This document shows, piece after piece, positions 19,831 through 28,201 of a DNA stretch of 58,736 bases. The stretch lies in the NCBI RefSeq assembly GCF_002119405.1, contig NZ_MTBG01000022.1, positions 1 through 58,736 of the forward strand. The letters run 5' to 3'. Numbering within the stretch: position 1 is the stretch's first letter; every line of letters begins with the position of its first letter. This DNA comes from Pseudoruegeria sp. SK021 (GTDB taxonomy: Bacteria > Pseudomonadota > Alphaproteobacteria > Rhodobacterales > Rhodobacteraceae). Under the pieces are notes generated by a model. It saw only the letters and a program-made list of their open reading frames with translations, was not told where the DNA came from and did not search any database. The position numbers were made by a program, and so were the translations under genes.

Positions 19831-20514
19831 ATGCCAACTGAGCCCGTGATCCGGGACGCCGCTACCCTTATCCTATTTCGCAATCCGGACGCGCCTGAAA
19901 TCCTGATGGGACAGCGCGGCGCCAAGGCCGCGTTCATGCCCAACAAGGTGGTGTTCCCAGGCGGGGCCGTCGATGCCTGTGACGCGGCGGTTCCGTTGGC
20001 CAACTTGCCCGCGTCTGCTTGCCTTGACCGCCTGCAGGAAGACACGCCGTCGGACCTGTCCACCGCCCTGATTGCGGCGGCTATTCGCGAACTCTGGGAA
20101 GAGACTGGACTCATTTTGGGTCAGCCCGGCACGTGGCCCGACCCGCCTGCGGATTGGGCGACCTTTGCGGCAACGGGTCACCTCCCCTGCGGAGAACATC
20201 TGCGCTTTGTGTTTCGCGCCATTACCCCACCGGGCCGGCCCCGCCGGTTTGACGCGCGGTTCTTTGTGGCCCCCGCCGAGCAGATTTGTGGGGATACCAA
20301 TGATTTCAGTCGCGCCAGTGACGAGTTGTCGAACCTGCAATGGATCGCGCTGGCCGATGTTCGAAACTTTGACCTGCCGTTCATCACACAGGTCGTCCTG
20401 TCCGAAGTGGCGCATCTGATCCGGTCGGGCGAGGCCCCCTCCAGCGTCCCGTTCTTTCGAAATGACGACGAAGAGAGCCTGTTCCTACGGATCGGCGGTC
20501 AAGCCCCGGTTTAG
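19831..20514 (+). CDS. NUDIX hydrolase
   Basis: A 227-residue pyrophosphohydrolase. The Nudix box is split by an insertion between the glycine-rich start (FPGGAVDACD, about residue 43) and the catalytic helix (AAIRELWEETGL, about residue 86). This layout resembles NUDT19-like, CoA- or nucleotide-diphosphate-hydrolysing members. The core REx2EExGx motif is intact, so it is probably active. The substrate is unknown. Its 3' end overlaps the convergent aldo/keto reductase gene by 4 bp. Confidence 0.9.
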   Translation: MPTEPVIRDAATLILFRNPDAPEILMGQRGAKAAFMPNKVVFPGGAVDACDAAVPLANLPASACLDRLQEDTPSDLSTALIAAAIRELWEETGLILGQPGTWPDPPADWATFAATGHLPCGEHLRFVFRAITPPGRPRRFDARFFVAPAEQICGDTNDFSRASDELSNLQWIALADVRNFDLPFITQVVLSEVAHLIRSGEAPSSVPFFRNDDEESLFLRIGGQAPV

Positions 20515-21554
20515 TAGGGCATTGGGTGGTCACGATGGGCGGTGTTGAGATCAGTCAGAACATCATCGGACAGGATTAGGTCTGCACCCGCCAGAATATG
20601 CTCTAGTTGCGCCTGTGTCGTGGCCCCGAAGATCACCGAGGTCATGAATGGGCGAGCCTTGCAAAAGGCCAGCGCCATATGGATCGGGTCAAGCCCATGG
20701 CGTTCGGCGATGGTCAGGTAGGCCGCGACGGCCGCATCTGACCGCGGTGTCATGCGTCCGCCCAGCGTATCAGCAAAGGTGGCGCGCGATCCCTCAGGGA
20801 TGGCTCCATTGCGATATTTTCCGGTCAACAGCCCGGCCGCCAACGGGGAATAGGCCAGCAGCCCGACCTGTTCATTGGCGCTCACCTCGGCCATGTCCGT
20901 GTCATACAGCCGGTACAGCAACGAATATTCATTCTGGATGCTCTGCACCCGCGGCCCGCCAACGGCGTCAGCGGCGGCCAGCCATGCCATCGTGCCCCAC
21001 GCCGACTCATTGGACAGACCGAACTGCCGGATCCGGCCGGCGTCGACCTCGCGCTGCAACGCACCCAGCACGTCTTCCATATGTGCGCGCGTTTCAGCCC
21101 GGTTCTGGCCCGACGGATCATAGGTCCAGTTCTGCCGAAACGCATATGACCCCCGGTTTGGCCAGTGCAGTTGATAGAGGTCGATGACGTCCGTCTTCAG
21201 CCGCTTCAGCGATCCATCCAACGCGCGGCGGATAGCGTCAGCCGAGATCGCCTCACCATCGCGGGTATGTCCGCCGTTTGGGCCGCAAATTTTCGAGGCA
21301 AGGACGATGTCGTTCCGCCGCCCGCTTTTCTCGATCCAATTCCCGATGACGGTTTCCGTCATGCCAACGGTTTCGGCCAGAACCGGGGCGACCGGATACA
21401 TTTCGGCAGTGTCGACCATGGTGATGCCATGCGCGAGGGCGGTCTCAATCTGAAGATGCGCGTCTGCCTCCGGGGTATGGGTGCCCCAGGTCATGCTGCC
21501 CAAGCACAATTCCGATACCAGAATGTCCGATTGTCCCAATGTGTTGTATTGCAT
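20511..21554 (-). CDS. Aldo/keto reductase (Tas-like)
   Basis: A 347-residue NAD(P)H-dependent oxidoreductase of the AKR superfamily, close in length and pattern to the E. coli Tas group. Catalytic residues are visible: Asp and Tyr in VDTAEMYP, Lys in LASKICG and His in LYQLHWPNRG. The cofactor-binding end has QVGLLAYSPLAAGLLTGKY. The ATG at 21554 is supported by AAGGA 7 nt upstream; a longer in-frame extension is not family-like. It is divergent from the ImuA-like gene, with the LexA box between the two. Confidence 0.92.
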   Translation of the reverse strand: MQYNTLGQSDILVSELCLGSMTWGTHTPEADAHLQIETALAHGITMVDTAEMYPVAPVLAETVGMTETVIGNWIEKSGRRNDIVLASKICGPNGGHTRDGEAISADAIRRALDGSLKRLKTDVIDLYQLHWPNRGSYAFRQNWTYDPSGQNRAETRAHMEDVLGALQREVDAGRIRQFGLSNESAWGTMAWLAAADAVGGPRVQSIQNEYSLLYRLYDTDMAEVSANEQVGLLAYSPLAAGLLTGKYRNGAIPEGSRATFADTLGGRMTPRSDAAVAAYLTIAERHGLDPIHMALAFCKARPFMTSVIFGATTQAQLEHILAGADLILSDDVLTDLNTAHRDHPMPY

Positions 21555-21669
21555 TTGCATTTCCTTATGATCGATTGCGGTTGATCTAGGACGAGGCGCG
21601 GCTGTGCTCAAGGCGAAGTTGCCCGATGGGGCGCTTGCCCTTGCCGTCAGCCGGCAGCGCAGCCATTGA

Positions 21670-21684
21670 GAACACAACATGAAC
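21670..21684. promoter_or_regulatory. LexA (SOS) box, alphaproteobacterial type
   Basis: GAACACAACATGAAC is a perfect GAAC-N7-GAAC, the reverse complement of the GTTC-N7-GTTC box recognised by LexA in Rhodobacter and relatives. It overlaps the annotated start codon of the ImuA-like gene (ATG 21679). Repression is therefore plausible, and the true translation start may be one of the in-frame ATGs downstream (21685, 21700 or 21766). Confidence 0.75.
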
Positions 21685-22305
21685 ATGCAATGCTGGCGCA
21701 TGGACCAGATTCGCCTTCATCGCAGCGCGTACAACCCGCAGTCGCAAGTGCGGGTAACCCCCGACATGGCATTGCAATTGGGGCGGACCCACGAGATCTG
21801 CGGCCCGGCACGTTGGACGCTGGGAATGATGATTGCGGCGCGGCTGACCGGGCCGGTCATCTGGATCCGCCCTTCGTGGCAATCCGAAATCCTGCATTTC
21901 GACGGGGTGCAACCTTGGATCGATCCCGGCCGGCTGATCGACGTCACGCCGCGTCGGGCCGAAGATCTGTTGTGGGCCGCCGAGGAAAGCCTGCGCTCAG
22001 GCGCCGCTACGTTGGTGGTGGTGGAACTTCCCGAACCGCCGCCCCTGACCCCCGTGCGTCGGCTGCATCTTGCCGCCCAAACCGGCACGTGGCATGCCGC
22101 AACAGCACCTTTGGGACTGCTGTTAACCCCGGGGAATGGCGGCGCCGCCGGTGTGGACAGCCGCTGGTCTTTGTCCGCCACCCATCGCCCGGACACCACC
22201 GAATGGCGGCTGGAATGTCGGCGCGCCCGCAGCGCGCCGCCCGGCATGTGGTCCCTGACACCGGAAATCTTGCAAGTGCTGCATCCAATCCCGGCACCGC
22301 AGTAA
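21679..22305 (+). CDS. ImuA-like (RecA-fold, SOS-associated) protein
   Basis: Up to 208 residues, resembling ImuA/SulA-like RecA relatives that support mutagenic translesion synthesis. Matching parts are LGRTHEICGPARW, GPVIWIRPSW, the helix AEDLLWAAEESLRSGAATLVVVE and the C-terminal TEWRLECRRARSAPPGMWSL. No Walker A motif is present, as is usual in ImuA. It normally stands in an operon with imuB and dnaE2, neither of which is here. The perfect LexA box at the start supports an SOS role. The start codon is uncertain. It could also be a diverged RecA-like accessory protein with a different partner. Confidence 0.65.
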   Translation: MNMQCWRMDQIRLHRSAYNPQSQVRVTPDMALQLGRTHEICGPARWTLGMMIAARLTGPVIWIRPSWQSEILHFDGVQPWIDPGRLIDVTPRRAEDLLWAAEESLRSGAATLVVVELPEPPPLTPVRRLHLAAQTGTWHAATAPLGLLLTPGNGGAAGVDSRWSLSATHRPDTTEWRLECRRARSAPPGMWSLTPEILQVLHPIPAPQ

Positions 22306-22371
22306 CGCGCACGAACGAATGGGGCGCCTGCCCTGTAAACGATCCCGCGCCGACCTTATATATATCCAATC

Positions 22372-22947
22372 ATGCGGGTTTCGTTGACCATACTGGCGAC
22401 AATAGCGGCTCTGTTCGCGGGGGCGTCCGCAGGGGCAAAACCGCGCGCCTACCTTTTGGATGCCGAAAAATCCAAGGTGCAGTTTGGCTATTCGATGATG
22501 GGACAAACGAACACCGGCACCATCCCGATCGACACCGCCAAGCTGACACTCGATCTTCAGAATATCTCAAATTCCACTGCCACGGTGTCCCTGAACGCCG
22601 ACGGCACCCAAGCCGGGGTTATTTTCGCAACCAACGCCTTGAAAAGTGCCAGTGTGTTTGACACCGCGACCTATCCAACAATCGTCTTTCATAGCACCCG
22701 GTTTACCCCGCATGGGACTGGCGCGACAGTTGCCGGGACCCTCACGCTTCGCGGCGTCACACAGCCACTGGTTCTGGACGCCCAGATTTACCGCCAGACA
22801 GGCACAGACACCGGCGATCTGTCCCGGTTAAGTGTGCTTCTGACCGGCACGCTTAACCGCAGCGCATTCGGCGCAACCGGCTATGCCGAGTCGGTGGCCG
22901 ATGCGGTCAGCCTGCGCATTCTGGTTCGGCTGACACGCGCCGACTGA
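22372..22947 (+). CDS. YceI-family secreted lipocalin-like protein
   Basis: A 191-residue protein with a signal peptide (about 1-22, cleavage near AGAKP). A YceI beta-barrel follows, a fold that binds isoprenoid or polyprenyl lipids in the periplasm. Typical segments are YLLDAEKSKVQFGYSMMG at the start of the mature protein, PTIVFHSTRF near residue 103, GTLTLRGVTQPLVLD near 123, and LNRSAFG near the end. No ribosome site is visible. A TATATAT stretch lies only about 7 nt before the ATG, suggesting a leaderless mRNA. It follows the ImuA-like gene by 66 bp. Confidence 0.88.
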   Translation: MRVSLTILATIAALFAGASAGAKPRAYLLDAEKSKVQFGYSMMGQTNTGTIPIDTAKLTLDLQNISNSTATVSLNADGTQAGVIFATNALKSASVFDTATYPTIVFHSTRFTPHGTGATVAGTLTLRGVTQPLVLDAQIYRQTGTDTGDLSRLSVLLTGTLNRSAFGATGYAESVADAVSLRILVRLTRAD

Positions 22948-23389
22948 TTGCCCAACCGGCAACTCGGATTGACAGACCACTCGGCCCGGCCCGCGCACTC
23001 GAATCATTAATTTTAAAATGCGCAATGCTGTTCGCCCGCCACCGGGCAACTTGCGCGTGCCCCCCCTGCGGCGGAGCAACGCGGCCTGTGACTGCCCGGC
23101 TTGCCAAGGCATAGACGGTCGCGGTTCGTTAACACTAACTCATTCAATTATCAGGGTTAATTAACCACGCGACCCCACCGCGATGATCCCTGTGGGCGCT
23201 GTGCAACACAAGAAAAAGGTCACTGAAAAACCCCACAAGGCAATTGCATGGATGACTGAAAACATGTACACATTCGTTAATAAGTGATCTCAGCGGTCGA
23301 ATTTTGCCGGTGTGATACAAACTAGAGTATCGATTTGCCGACGGGCTCCGGACGGGTTTGATCGGCCTTAACTAAAAGGATGTTAAGCA
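22948..23389. other. 442-bp intergenic region upstream of the first VPLPA-CTERM gene
   Basis: No gene-like frame is seen. The 12-bp perfect palindrome GGTTAATTAACC lies at 23155-23166, close to GTTAACACTAAC (from 23128), and could be an operator or contain CtrA-like TTAAC halves. The part from about 23120 to 23389 is AT-rich and presumably carries the promoter. Confidence 0.45.
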
Positions 23390-23902
23390 GTGACCTACAT
23401 GAAAAATGCACTTTTCGCCGCAGCTTTCGCAATCTCCGCACCGCTTGCAGCTCAGGCTGCAACAGTGAACAAGGACGTTTTTGCAAACAACTCGTACGCG
23501 TTTGCAGAAGTTCTGATGCCCGGCACCTCGGCTGAGTACAACTTCAACGTAATGGAAGACCTCAAGGTCAATAACTTCTCCATCACCGCAAACGGCAACA
23601 ACTTCGGTGCCGATGTGGGCAGCGTGCGGTACAGCGTTAACGGCGCCGATGCACAGGCTCTGACCATTTCCGGGAGTGGTGAAAGCCAATCCGGTTACGC
23701 CTTCTCTGTTGGCGAAAACTTCTCCGCAGGCGACGTGGTACAGTTCCTCTTCTCCTACGCCATCAAGGACGACATCACTTTGAGCCTGGCATTCGCCACC
23801 GGCCCTGCCGATGTCGCACCCGTTCCGCTGCCGGCCGCTGGCCTGCTGCTGGGTTCGCTCCTGGTTGCTGGCGGCACCGTCGCTGCACGCAAAAAGAAGT
23901 AA
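23390..23902 (+). CDS. VPLPA-CTERM sorting domain-containing surface protein
   Basis: A 170-residue secreted protein. An N-terminal signal peptide (about 1-24, ending AQA) is followed by a beta-rich, Asn/Gly/Ser-rich domain of unknown function. The C-terminal tripartite sorting signal has VPLPAAG, a hydrophobic helix and a basic end (AARKKK). Such proteins are processed by an exosortase and displayed or released at the surface. GTG 23390 is chosen because AAAGGA lies 9 nt before it; ATG 23399 is the alternative. The leader (AAAGGATGTTAA) resembles that of the second VPLPA protein at 34482. No exosortase gene lies in this window. Confidence 0.85.
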   Translation: MTYMKNALFAAAFAISAPLAAQAATVNKDVFANNSYAFAEVLMPGTSAEYNFNVMEDLKVNNFSITANGNNFGADVGSVRYSVNGADAQALTISGSGESQSGYAFSVGENFSAGDVVQFLFSYAIKDDITLSLAFATGPADVAPVPLPAAGLLLGSLLVAGGTVAARKKK

Positions 23903-23940
23903 TCTGCCCGATCCAACGGATCAGACAGTTTCAAAAATGG

Positions 23941-23970
23941 AAAAGCATCGGTTCGCCGGTGCTTTTTCTT
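23941..23970 (+). terminator. UUCG-loop terminator after the VPLPA-CTERM gene
   Basis: AAAAGCATCGG (23941-23951) pairs with CCGGTGCTTTT (23956-23966) around the stable loop TTCG, with one G-U pair. The T-rich sequence TTCTTTT follows. It is 38 bp after the stop codon. Confidence 0.78.
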
Positions 23971-24066
23971 TTGCCGCGCATGACACGCGGAGACGGATCA
24001 CGCCGGGCACTGGTTCTTCATGATCCGTTGCGGTAAGGCAGGGCGAATTCAGACCAAGGCGGCGCG

Positions 24067-25785
24067 ATGGCACGTATCCTCATTACTTCAGCGATTCCCT
24101 ATATCAACGGGATCAAGCATCTTGGAAATCTGGTCGGCAGTCAGCTGCCAGCAGACCTCCACGCCCGCTATCACCGGGCGCGTGGCAATGAGGTTCTGTT
24201 TCTTTGCTCAACCGACGAGCACGGCACACCTGCGGAACTGGCCGCGGCCAAGGCAGGAAAGCCGGTCGCCGACTACTGCGCCGAGATGCACGCCGTGCAA
24301 GCCGATCTGGCCAAGGGCTTCTGCCTATCCTTCGATCACTTCGGACGGTCCTCCAGCCCGCAAAACCGCCGCCTGACCCAATATTTTGCCGGTCGCTTGG
24401 CCGATCAGGGCCTGATCCGCGAAGTCAGCGAGCGCCAAGTCTATTCCCATGCCGACGGACGGTTCTTGCCCGACCGCTATATCGAAGGCACCTGCCCCAA
24501 CTGTGGCTACGACCGCGCCCGCGGCGATCAATGCGAAAACTGCACCAAACAGTTGGATCCGACCGACCTGATCGATCCGCGCTCGGCGATCTCAGGCTCC
24601 ACCAATCTAGAAGTGCGCGAGACCAAGCATCTCTATCTTCGCCAATCGGTGTTGCGCCCCGATCTGGAGGCATGGATCGACACCAAAACCGACTGGCCGA
24701 TCCTGACCACCTCCATTGCCAAAAAGTGGCTCAACGATGGCGATGGCTTGCAAGATCGCGGCATCACCCGGGATCTGGACTGGGGTGTGCCGGTCAAGAA
24801 GGGCACCGAGGATTGGCCCGGCATGGAAGGCAAAGTCTTCTATGTCTGGTTCGATGCACCAATCGAATACATCGCATCCGCGGCTGAATGGGCCGAAGCC
24901 AGTAACCTGACCGACAGCGAATGGGAACGCTGGTGGCGCACCGACAAGGGCGCCGAAGACGTGCGCTATGTCCAGTTCATGGGCAAAGACAATGTGCCGT
25001 TCCACACCCTCAGCTTCCCGGCGACGATCATGGGATCGGGCGATCCGTGGAAGTTGGTGGATTACATCAAGTCGTTCAATTACCTCAACTATGACGGCGG
25101 TCAGTTCAGCACCAGTCAGGGCCGCGGCGTCTTTATGGATCAGGCGCTGTCGATCCTGCCTGCCGATTACTGGCGCTGGTGGCTGCTCAGCCACGTCCCG
25201 GAAAGCAGCGATACCGAATTCACGTGGGAGAATTTCCAAACCAACGTGAACAAGGATTTGGCGGATGTTTTGGGCAACTTCGTCAGCCGGGTCACCAAAT
25301 TCTGCCGCTCGAAATTTGGCGAAGCGGTGCCTGCTGGCGGCGCGGATACGCCCGAGGCGGCGGCGCTGGTTGCAGACCTCACCGCGCGGGTCCAGCAGTA
25401 TCAGGCCCATATGGATGCCATCGACATCCGCAAGGCCGCAGCGGAATTGCGCGCGATTTGGGTCGTTGGCAATGAGTATCTGCAAAATGCGGCCCCGTGG
25501 ACCCTGTACAAGACCGACCCGGATGCCGCCGCTGCGGTGACACGGCTGGCCCTGAACTTGATCGGTCTCTATGCGGCCCTGTCGCAACCGTTCATTCCTA
25601 ATGCCAGCGAAACCCTGCGCCAAGCCATGGGGCTGGCGAGCCTCGACTGGCCAGAAGATGTCGCGGCCGCCCTCACCGCCTTGTCCGCCGGTGCCCCCTT
25701 CACCGTGCCGGACGTTCTGTTCCGCAAGATCACGGACGAAGAGCGCGAAGGCTGGCAAGAGCAGTTCGCCGGTCAACGCGGGTAA
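24067..25785 (+). CDS. metG: Methionyl-tRNA synthetase
   Basis: A class I aminoacyl-tRNA synthetase of 572 residues that charges tRNA-Met. The N-terminus is [18 protein letters not shown], where HLGN is the HIGH-type motif. A zinc knuckle has [17 protein letters not shown] (near residue 143). [12 protein letters not shown] is near 258. The KMSKS-type loop reads [10 protein letters not shown], the form seen in the alphaproteobacterial and archaeal-like MetRS group. No C-terminal tRNA-binding (EMAP/OB) domain is appended. The downstream 19-bp inverted repeat begins 2 bp after the stop codon. Confidence 0.97.
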   Translation: MARILITSAIPYINGIKHLGNLVGSQLPADLHARYHRARGNEVLFLCSTDEHGTPAELAAAKAGKPVADYCAEMHAVQADLAKGFCLSFDHFGRSSSPQNRRLTQYFAGRLADQGLIREVSERQVYSHADGRFLPDRYIEGTCPNCGYDRARGDQCENCTKQLDPTDLIDPRSAISGSTNLEVRETKHLYLRQSVLRPDLEAWIDTKTDWPILTTSIAKKWLNDGDGLQDRGITRDLDWGVPVKKGTEDWPGMEGKVFYVWFDAPIEYIASAAEWAEASNLTDSEWERWWRTDKGAEDVRYVQFMGKDNVPFHTLSFPATIMGSGDPWKLVDYIKSFNYLNYDGGQFSTSQGRGVFMDQALSILPADYWRWWLLSHVPESSDTEFTWENFQTNVNKDLADVLGNFVSRVTKFCRSKFGEAVPAGGADTPEAAALVADLTARVQQYQAHMDAIDIRKAAAELRAIWVVGNEYLQNAAPWTLYKTDPDAAAAVTRLALNLIGLYAALSQPFIPNASETLRQAMGLASLDWPEDVAAALTALSAGAPFTVPDVLFRKITDEEREGWQEQFAGQRG

Positions 25786-25786
25786 C

Positions 25787-25828
25787 GCTTATCTGCGGGC
25801 GGCAACAGATTGCCGCCCGCAGATAAGC
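25787..25828. repeat. 19-bp perfect inverted repeat at the metG 3' end
   Basis: GCTTATCTGCGGGCGGCAA (25787-25805) is exactly complementary to 25810-25828, with a 4-nt loop CAGA. No T-run follows on either strand. It probably forms a very stable 3'-end hairpin, either terminating metG or protecting its mRNA. Confidence 0.6.
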
Positions 25829-25913
25829 TTCAAACAAATGTCGCATCTTGCATATGCGGGCGTCACATCGGGGTGAGACATCCGCGTGACGCTCGTTTCA
25901 TGCAGGATTGAAC

Positions 25914-27122
25914 ATGACCTTTCACCGTACCCTCGTCAGTGCGTCAGCACTGGCTCTTGTCGCCACCACCGCTTTGGCCGATGTCGTGACCATGGGCCCT
26001 CGTCCCTATTACCTAATCGACAAGATGACCGATGGCCCGCTGAAGGACAAACTTCTGTCCTGCGCCGAGGGTCCGTTTACGCGCAGCGATTTTTCCATCG
26101 GCCATCGCGGCGCGCAGATGCAGTTCCCCGAGCACACGGTTGAGGCCAACGTTGCCGCCGCACGGATGGGCGCTGGTATTCTGGAATGCGATGTCACCTT
26201 CACCAAGGACAAAGAACTGGTCTGCCGTCACGCCCAGAATGACCTGCACACCACCACCAACATTCTGGCCACCGATCTGGCCGAGACCTGTGTTACGCCG
26301 TTCAGCCCCGCGTCGGGTGATGACAAGGCCACAGCCGAGTGCCGCACCTCGGAGGTCACCCTCGACGAATTCATGACCCTGACCCCAAAGATGGATGCAG
26401 CAAGTTCCGTAGCAACCACGGTCGAGGCGTACATGGACTCCACCGCTGGCTGGCGCACCGACCTATATGCGGTCGAGCCGACCACGTTGATGACCCATGC
26501 CGAATCCATCGAATTGTTCAAATCGCTGGGAGCCAAGTTCACGCCGGAACTGAAAGGCCCCTCGGTCGAGATGCCGTTCGACGGCTTCACGCAGGAAGAC
26601 TATGCACAGAAGTTGGTGGACGAGTACAAAGCCGCTGGCATCCCCGCGTCGGACGTTTTCTTGCAGTCCTTTAATCTGGACGACGTGCTCTATTGGATCA
26701 AGGCAGAGCCAGAGTTCGGCGCGCAAGCCGTCTATCTGGTCGAAGGCCACGAAAATTATGACAACATGGACCCTGAAAGCTGGGATCTGACCCCCGCCGA
26801 GATCAAGGCCATGGGCGTCAACTACCTCGCCCCTGCGCTCTGGATGATGGTCACGCTCGACGCGGATAACAAGATCGTGCCGTCCGAATACGCGATTGCC
26901 GCCAAAGAGGCCGATCTGAAGCTGATCGCCTGGTCGCTGGAACGCTCGGGTCCGCTGACCACTGGCGGAGGCTGGTATTACCAATCGATCGCCCCTGCCA
27001 TCACCTCGGACGGCATGATGTACGAACTGGTTGACGTACTGGCACAAGACGTCGGCGTCGAAGGCATCTTCACCGACTGGAACTCCACGGTGACCTATTA
27101 CGCTAACTGCATGGGCCTGTGA
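25914..27122 (+). CDS. Secreted glycerophosphodiester phosphodiesterase (GDPD)
   Basis: A 402-residue GlpQ-type enzyme that splits deacylated phospholipid headgroups into glycerol-3-phosphate and an alcohol. The signal peptide is about residues 1-23 (ending TTALA). The catalytic start [16 protein letters not shown], near residue 62, has the family's His-Arg-Gly and Glu. [11 protein letters not shown] and LVCRHAQND follow. FTPELKG and a C-terminal GIFTDW complete the barrel. The ATG at 25914 has AGGA upstream; an in-frame TTG 6 nt earlier is less likely. It lies upstream of the plcP-btaAB genes, a context of phosphorus salvage. No convincing Pho box was found upstream. Confidence 0.92.
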   Translation: MTFHRTLVSASALALVATTALADVVTMGPRPYYLIDKMTDGPLKDKLLSCAEGPFTRSDFSIGHRGAQMQFPEHTVEANVAAARMGAGILECDVTFTKDKELVCRHAQNDLHTTTNILATDLAETCVTPFSPASGDDKATAECRTSEVTLDEFMTLTPKMDAASSVATTVEAYMDSTAGWRTDLYAVEPTTLMTHAESIELFKSLGAKFTPELKGPSVEMPFDGFTQEDYAQKLVDEYKAAGIPASDVFLQSFNLDDVLYWIKAEPEFGAQAVYLVEGHENYDNMDPESWDLTPAEIKAMGVNYLAPALWMMVTLDADNKIVPSEYAIAAKEADLKLIAWSLERSGPLTTGGGWYYQSIAPAITSDGMMYELVDVLAQDVGVEGIFTDWNSTVTYYANCMGL

Positions 27123-27145
27123 TTTAAGGCGGGCATAAGACCTGC

Positions 27146-27168
27146 GACCCCAGCCGCGCGCTGGGGTC
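27146..27168 (+). terminator. Hairpin after the GDPD gene
   Basis: GACCCCAGC (27146-27154) pairs perfectly with GCTGGGGTC (27160-27168), loop CGCGC. It lacks a clear T-run. It separates the GDPD gene from the plcP-like gene, suggesting independent transcription of the latter. Confidence 0.5.
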
Positions 27169-27252
27169 TGCAATGCGCGACAAGCCGTGACACCGGGCCG
27201 ATTTCCTGCCAAAAGGCCGGTATCCGGCTTGCACGTCTGGCCAGCCCGGCAT

Positions 27253-27279
27253 CGCACCGTTCCAATTTGATACGGTGCG
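27253..27279. repeat. 8-bp inverted repeat in the plcP leader
   Basis: CGCACCGT (27253-27260) and ACGGTGCG (27272-27279) form a perfect inverted repeat with an 11-bp spacer, 23 bp before the chosen plcP start. It could be an operator for a dimeric regulator or an mRNA hairpin. It does not match the direct-repeat structure of a Pho box. Confidence 0.45.
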
Positions 27280-27302
27280 GCGTTGATCATGGGTCAGGCG
27301 CG

Positions 27303-28175
27303 ATGAGACCCCTTATGTATGGCGTCATGACCAAAACCGACCCTTTGCCCGTCCCACGCTTTCGGACCCTATTCTTGTCCGACATTCACCTTGGCGCCCG
27401 CGGCTGCCAAGCAGAGATGCTGCTGGATTTTCTGGGGCGCTATGATGCCGAAAAGATTTATCTCGTCGGTGACATCTTCGACGGATGGCGGTTGCGCCGG
27501 GGCTGGCATTGGCCGCAATCGCACAACAATGTCATTGAGGCACTGTTGACCAAGGCGCATCAGGGCATTCCGATCATCTATGTTCCGGGCAACCATGATG
27601 AGGTTATGCGCAATTATCTTGGCACCCATTTCGGCGGGATCGAGGTCAAGGAAAAGGACGAACACGTCACCGCAGCCGGTCTGCGCCTGCTGGTTACCCA
27701 CGGCGATCAATATGATGTGGTGGTGGTGAATGCCAAATGGCTCGCGCATCTGGGCGACCGGGCCTATAATTTCGTGCTGTGGCTGAACACCTGGATCAAC
27801 CAGATCCGACGGCTGTGGGGTGGCCAGTTCTGGTCCCTGTCAAACTGGGCCAAGCAACAGATCAAGCGCGCGGTCAACTTTATCGGCGATTATGAGGCGG
27901 TGTTGGCCGACGAGGCCAAGCGTGGCGAATTTGACGGCGTCGTCTGCGGCCACATCCACAAGGCGGAACTGCGCCACATCGACGACATCCTATACGTTAA
28001 TTGCGGCGATTGGGTGGAAAGCTGCACCGCGATCGTCGAAGAGCAAGACGGGACCCTGCGCCTGATCGACTGGGCCCGGGTGACCCGGCGGGCCCGGCGC
28101 CGGCAGAAGCTGAAAGAGCGGGCGCAGCCCTCCGGTGATGGGCAGCAGCAGGGGATCCCCGAAACCACCGATTGA
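27303..28175 (+). CDS. plcP: PlcP-like calcineurin-fold phospholipase C
   Basis: A 290-residue metallophosphoesterase. All five metal-site blocks are present: FLSDIHLG, LVGDIFDGW, VPGNHDE, VTHGDQYD and GHIHKAE. This fold is shared with LpxH, but the neighbouring btaA and btaB point to PlcP, the phospholipase that degrades phosphatidylglycerol or phosphatidylethanolamine to diacylglycerol during phosphate limitation in Sinorhizobium and marine bacteria. The diacylglycerol is the BtaA substrate. The start is uncertain: ATG 27303 has AGGCG nearby, while ATG 27327 (MTKTDPLPVPRF) also fits. The C-terminus is Arg/Lys-rich, which may help membrane association. btaA follows 26 bp later. Confidence 0.82.
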   Translation: MRPLMYGVMTKTDPLPVPRFRTLFLSDIHLGARGCQAEMLLDFLGRYDAEKIYLVGDIFDGWRLRRGWHWPQSHNNVIEALLTKAHQGIPIIYVPGNHDEVMRNYLGTHFGGIEVKEKDEHVTAAGLRLLVTHGDQYDVVVVNAKWLAHLGDRAYNFVLWLNTWINQIRRLWGGQFWSLSNWAKQQIKRAVNFIGDYEAVLADEAKRGEFDGVVCGHIHKAELRHIDDILYVNCGDWVESCTAIVEEQDGTLRLIDWARVTRRARRRQKLKERAQPSGDGQQQGIPETTD

Positions 28176-28201
28176 ATCTATGCATAGTTAAAGGGCCTTC
28201 T

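Noticed and set aside
21666-22661. 331-aa plus-strand frame across the ImuA-like and YceI genes
   Set aside because: Overlaps both better-supported genes in another frame; Arg/Pro/His-rich composition.
24607-25776. 389-aa open frame on the minus strand opposite metG
   Set aside because: Antisense to an intact metG; no signal, domain or ribosome site.
27123-27302. Pho box upstream of plcP or the GDPD gene
   Set aside because: No pair of CTGTCAT-like direct repeats 11 bp apart; partial matches only.
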